The notes under the pieces are model-generated. The model was given only the letters and a program-made list of their open reading frames with translations, had not been told where the DNA came from and ran no database searches. A stretch of 64,000 bases of DNA from Toxorhynchites rutilus septentrionalis (Eukaryota > Arthropoda > Insecta > Diptera > Culicidae): positions 225,259,882 to 225,323,881 of the forward strand of contig NC_073746.1 of assembly GCF_029784135.1 (NCBI RefSeq), written 5' to 3'. This document shows, piece after piece, positions 63,271 to 64,000 of the stretch; position 1 is the stretch's first letter; every line of letters begins with the position of its first letter. Both the position numbers and the translations under genes were made by a program.

Positions 63271-63560
63271 ATTTAGCTGCCAGTTGAATGAGGACTTCTT
63301 CGGTTACGCCAAAATGTTTTCTTCCGCTGGTATGTCATCTAGATATACTTTCGCGGAGAATTTTCACGCTTCAGTGGAGCACAGTTTGAATAATTTTGTG
63401 CCATACTTATGCAAAAATACTTCTGAACCAATCGCTCTATTCTCTTTCCATTGCTTTTTGTTCCTTGAAAGCTTAGGTTTTTTTACATAACATATCTCAA
63501 TATCAGAGAATCTTTTTTTTCGTTTTTGAGTTATGATTTTTCAATCGTGATATATACAGG
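63271..63560. other. No gene recognised
   Basis: A 68-codon open frame (63284-63490) has no family resemblance. The stretch sits between a MITE and a minisatellite. Confidence 0.35.
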
Positions 63561-63562
63561 TT

Positions 63563-63672
63563 GGACTCGATTATATACAGACTCGATTATATACAGACTT
63601 GATTATATACAGACTCGATTATATGTGATTCGATTATATACAATTTTGGACTCGATTATATACAGTTTGGAG
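63563..63672. repeat. 16-bp minisatellite (actcgattatatacag)
   Basis: About six full or partial copies: actcgattatatacag occurs at 63566, 63582, 63598 (acttg variant), 63614 (ending atgtg), a shortened copy near 63630, and a last copy near 63651 flanked by ttgg. The unit is AT-rich and partly palindromic. ttggactcgattatatacag at both edges suggests an array grown inside a transposon terminus. Confidence 0.8.
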
Positions 63673-63679
63673 AAAAATA

Positions 63680-64000
63680 TTTTCTTTTATATTTCAAATA
63701 TGACTTATTTCAAGACGAAATGTAACCTTTCAACATTAAGGTGTAATTTAAGTGGCTATTATATGTACAGTGGGGTAAAATTCGCGACTTTTGAAGATTT
63801 TGCTTGAATTTTCACCAATAATTGTTTTTTTCCATATATTTATATATTTATATTTATTCATTTGCCAACAGATACAATGGTTATCCCAATGACATGAAAA
63901 TTACGACACTACACATATTAATTAAAAACTCTACGGAAACAACTCTTATTTCTACAATGTGAAACATTAAAGTCAAACACATCGTGGTATCTGTTGAAGA
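63680..64000. other. AT-rich end of window, no gene recognised
   Basis: Contains ta-tttatata runs at 63830-63860. No exon of the nuclear receptor is visible here on the minus strand. Confidence 0.4.

Noticed and set aside
63563..63672. CRISPR-like array
   Set aside because: Units are contiguous with no unique spacers, and the genome is eukaryotic.

Overview
This is an intron-rich, AT-rich eukaryotic window with a very high load of transposable elements. It most resembles a culicine-type mosquito genome. The evidence is insect-like gene content (PIG-V, DHX34, an NR2E nuclear receptor), an RTE element of the mosquito JAM1 type, a tRNA-derived SINE with a GAA-rich tail, piggyBac-like, mariner and I-clade elements, and introns of 8-15 kb filled with repeats. 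The species cannot be fixed from sequence alone.

Three host genes are supported. (1) PIG-V, plus strand: exon 1 at 10222-10993 and exon 2 at 25827-26680, split by a 14.8 kb intron. (2) DHX34, plus strand: seven coding exons between 36231 and 48239 that join in frame to 1264 residues, with one 7.9 kb repeat-filled intron. (3) An NR2E-type nuclear receptor, probably dissatisfaction-like, minus strand: exons at 62387-61758 and 48701-48358; its DNA-binding domain lies beyond the right edge. DHX34 and the receptor are convergent, with stop codons only about 120 bp apart.

Layout. 1-3060: degraded Ty3/gypsy element with a small foldback element inside. 3060-10200: intergenic, with a deleted mariner, a histone H1 pseudogene and tRNA-derived SINEs. 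10222-26680: PIG-V, whose intron holds a second H1 pseudogene, a foldback element, a scrambled near-identical duplication, SINEs, Helitron remnants, and a 3.5 kb tandem duplication ending in a mariner. 28107-33589: a piggyBac-like element bounded by TTAA whose body is present in two full copies and one partial copy. 33590-36200: gypsy and LINE tail remnants. 36231-48239: DHX34, its large intron holding a mariner relic, a dispersed repeat and an RTE relic. 48358-62387: the receptor, its 13 kb intron holding a gypsy relic, an inverted copy of the dispersed repeat, an I-clade LINE with two long intact ORFs, a Tc1-like relic and a foldback MITE. 62400-64000: upstream intron with another MITE and a 16-bp minisatellite.

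The host genes have no evident shared pathway (GPI-anchor synthesis, RNA helicase/NMD, transcription factor). The main interest is structural: three separate very recent duplications, an intact I-clade LINE, and a self-duplicated piggyBac with conserved subterminal palindromes. I found no CRISPR array, true tRNA or rRNA gene, or bacterial-type system.
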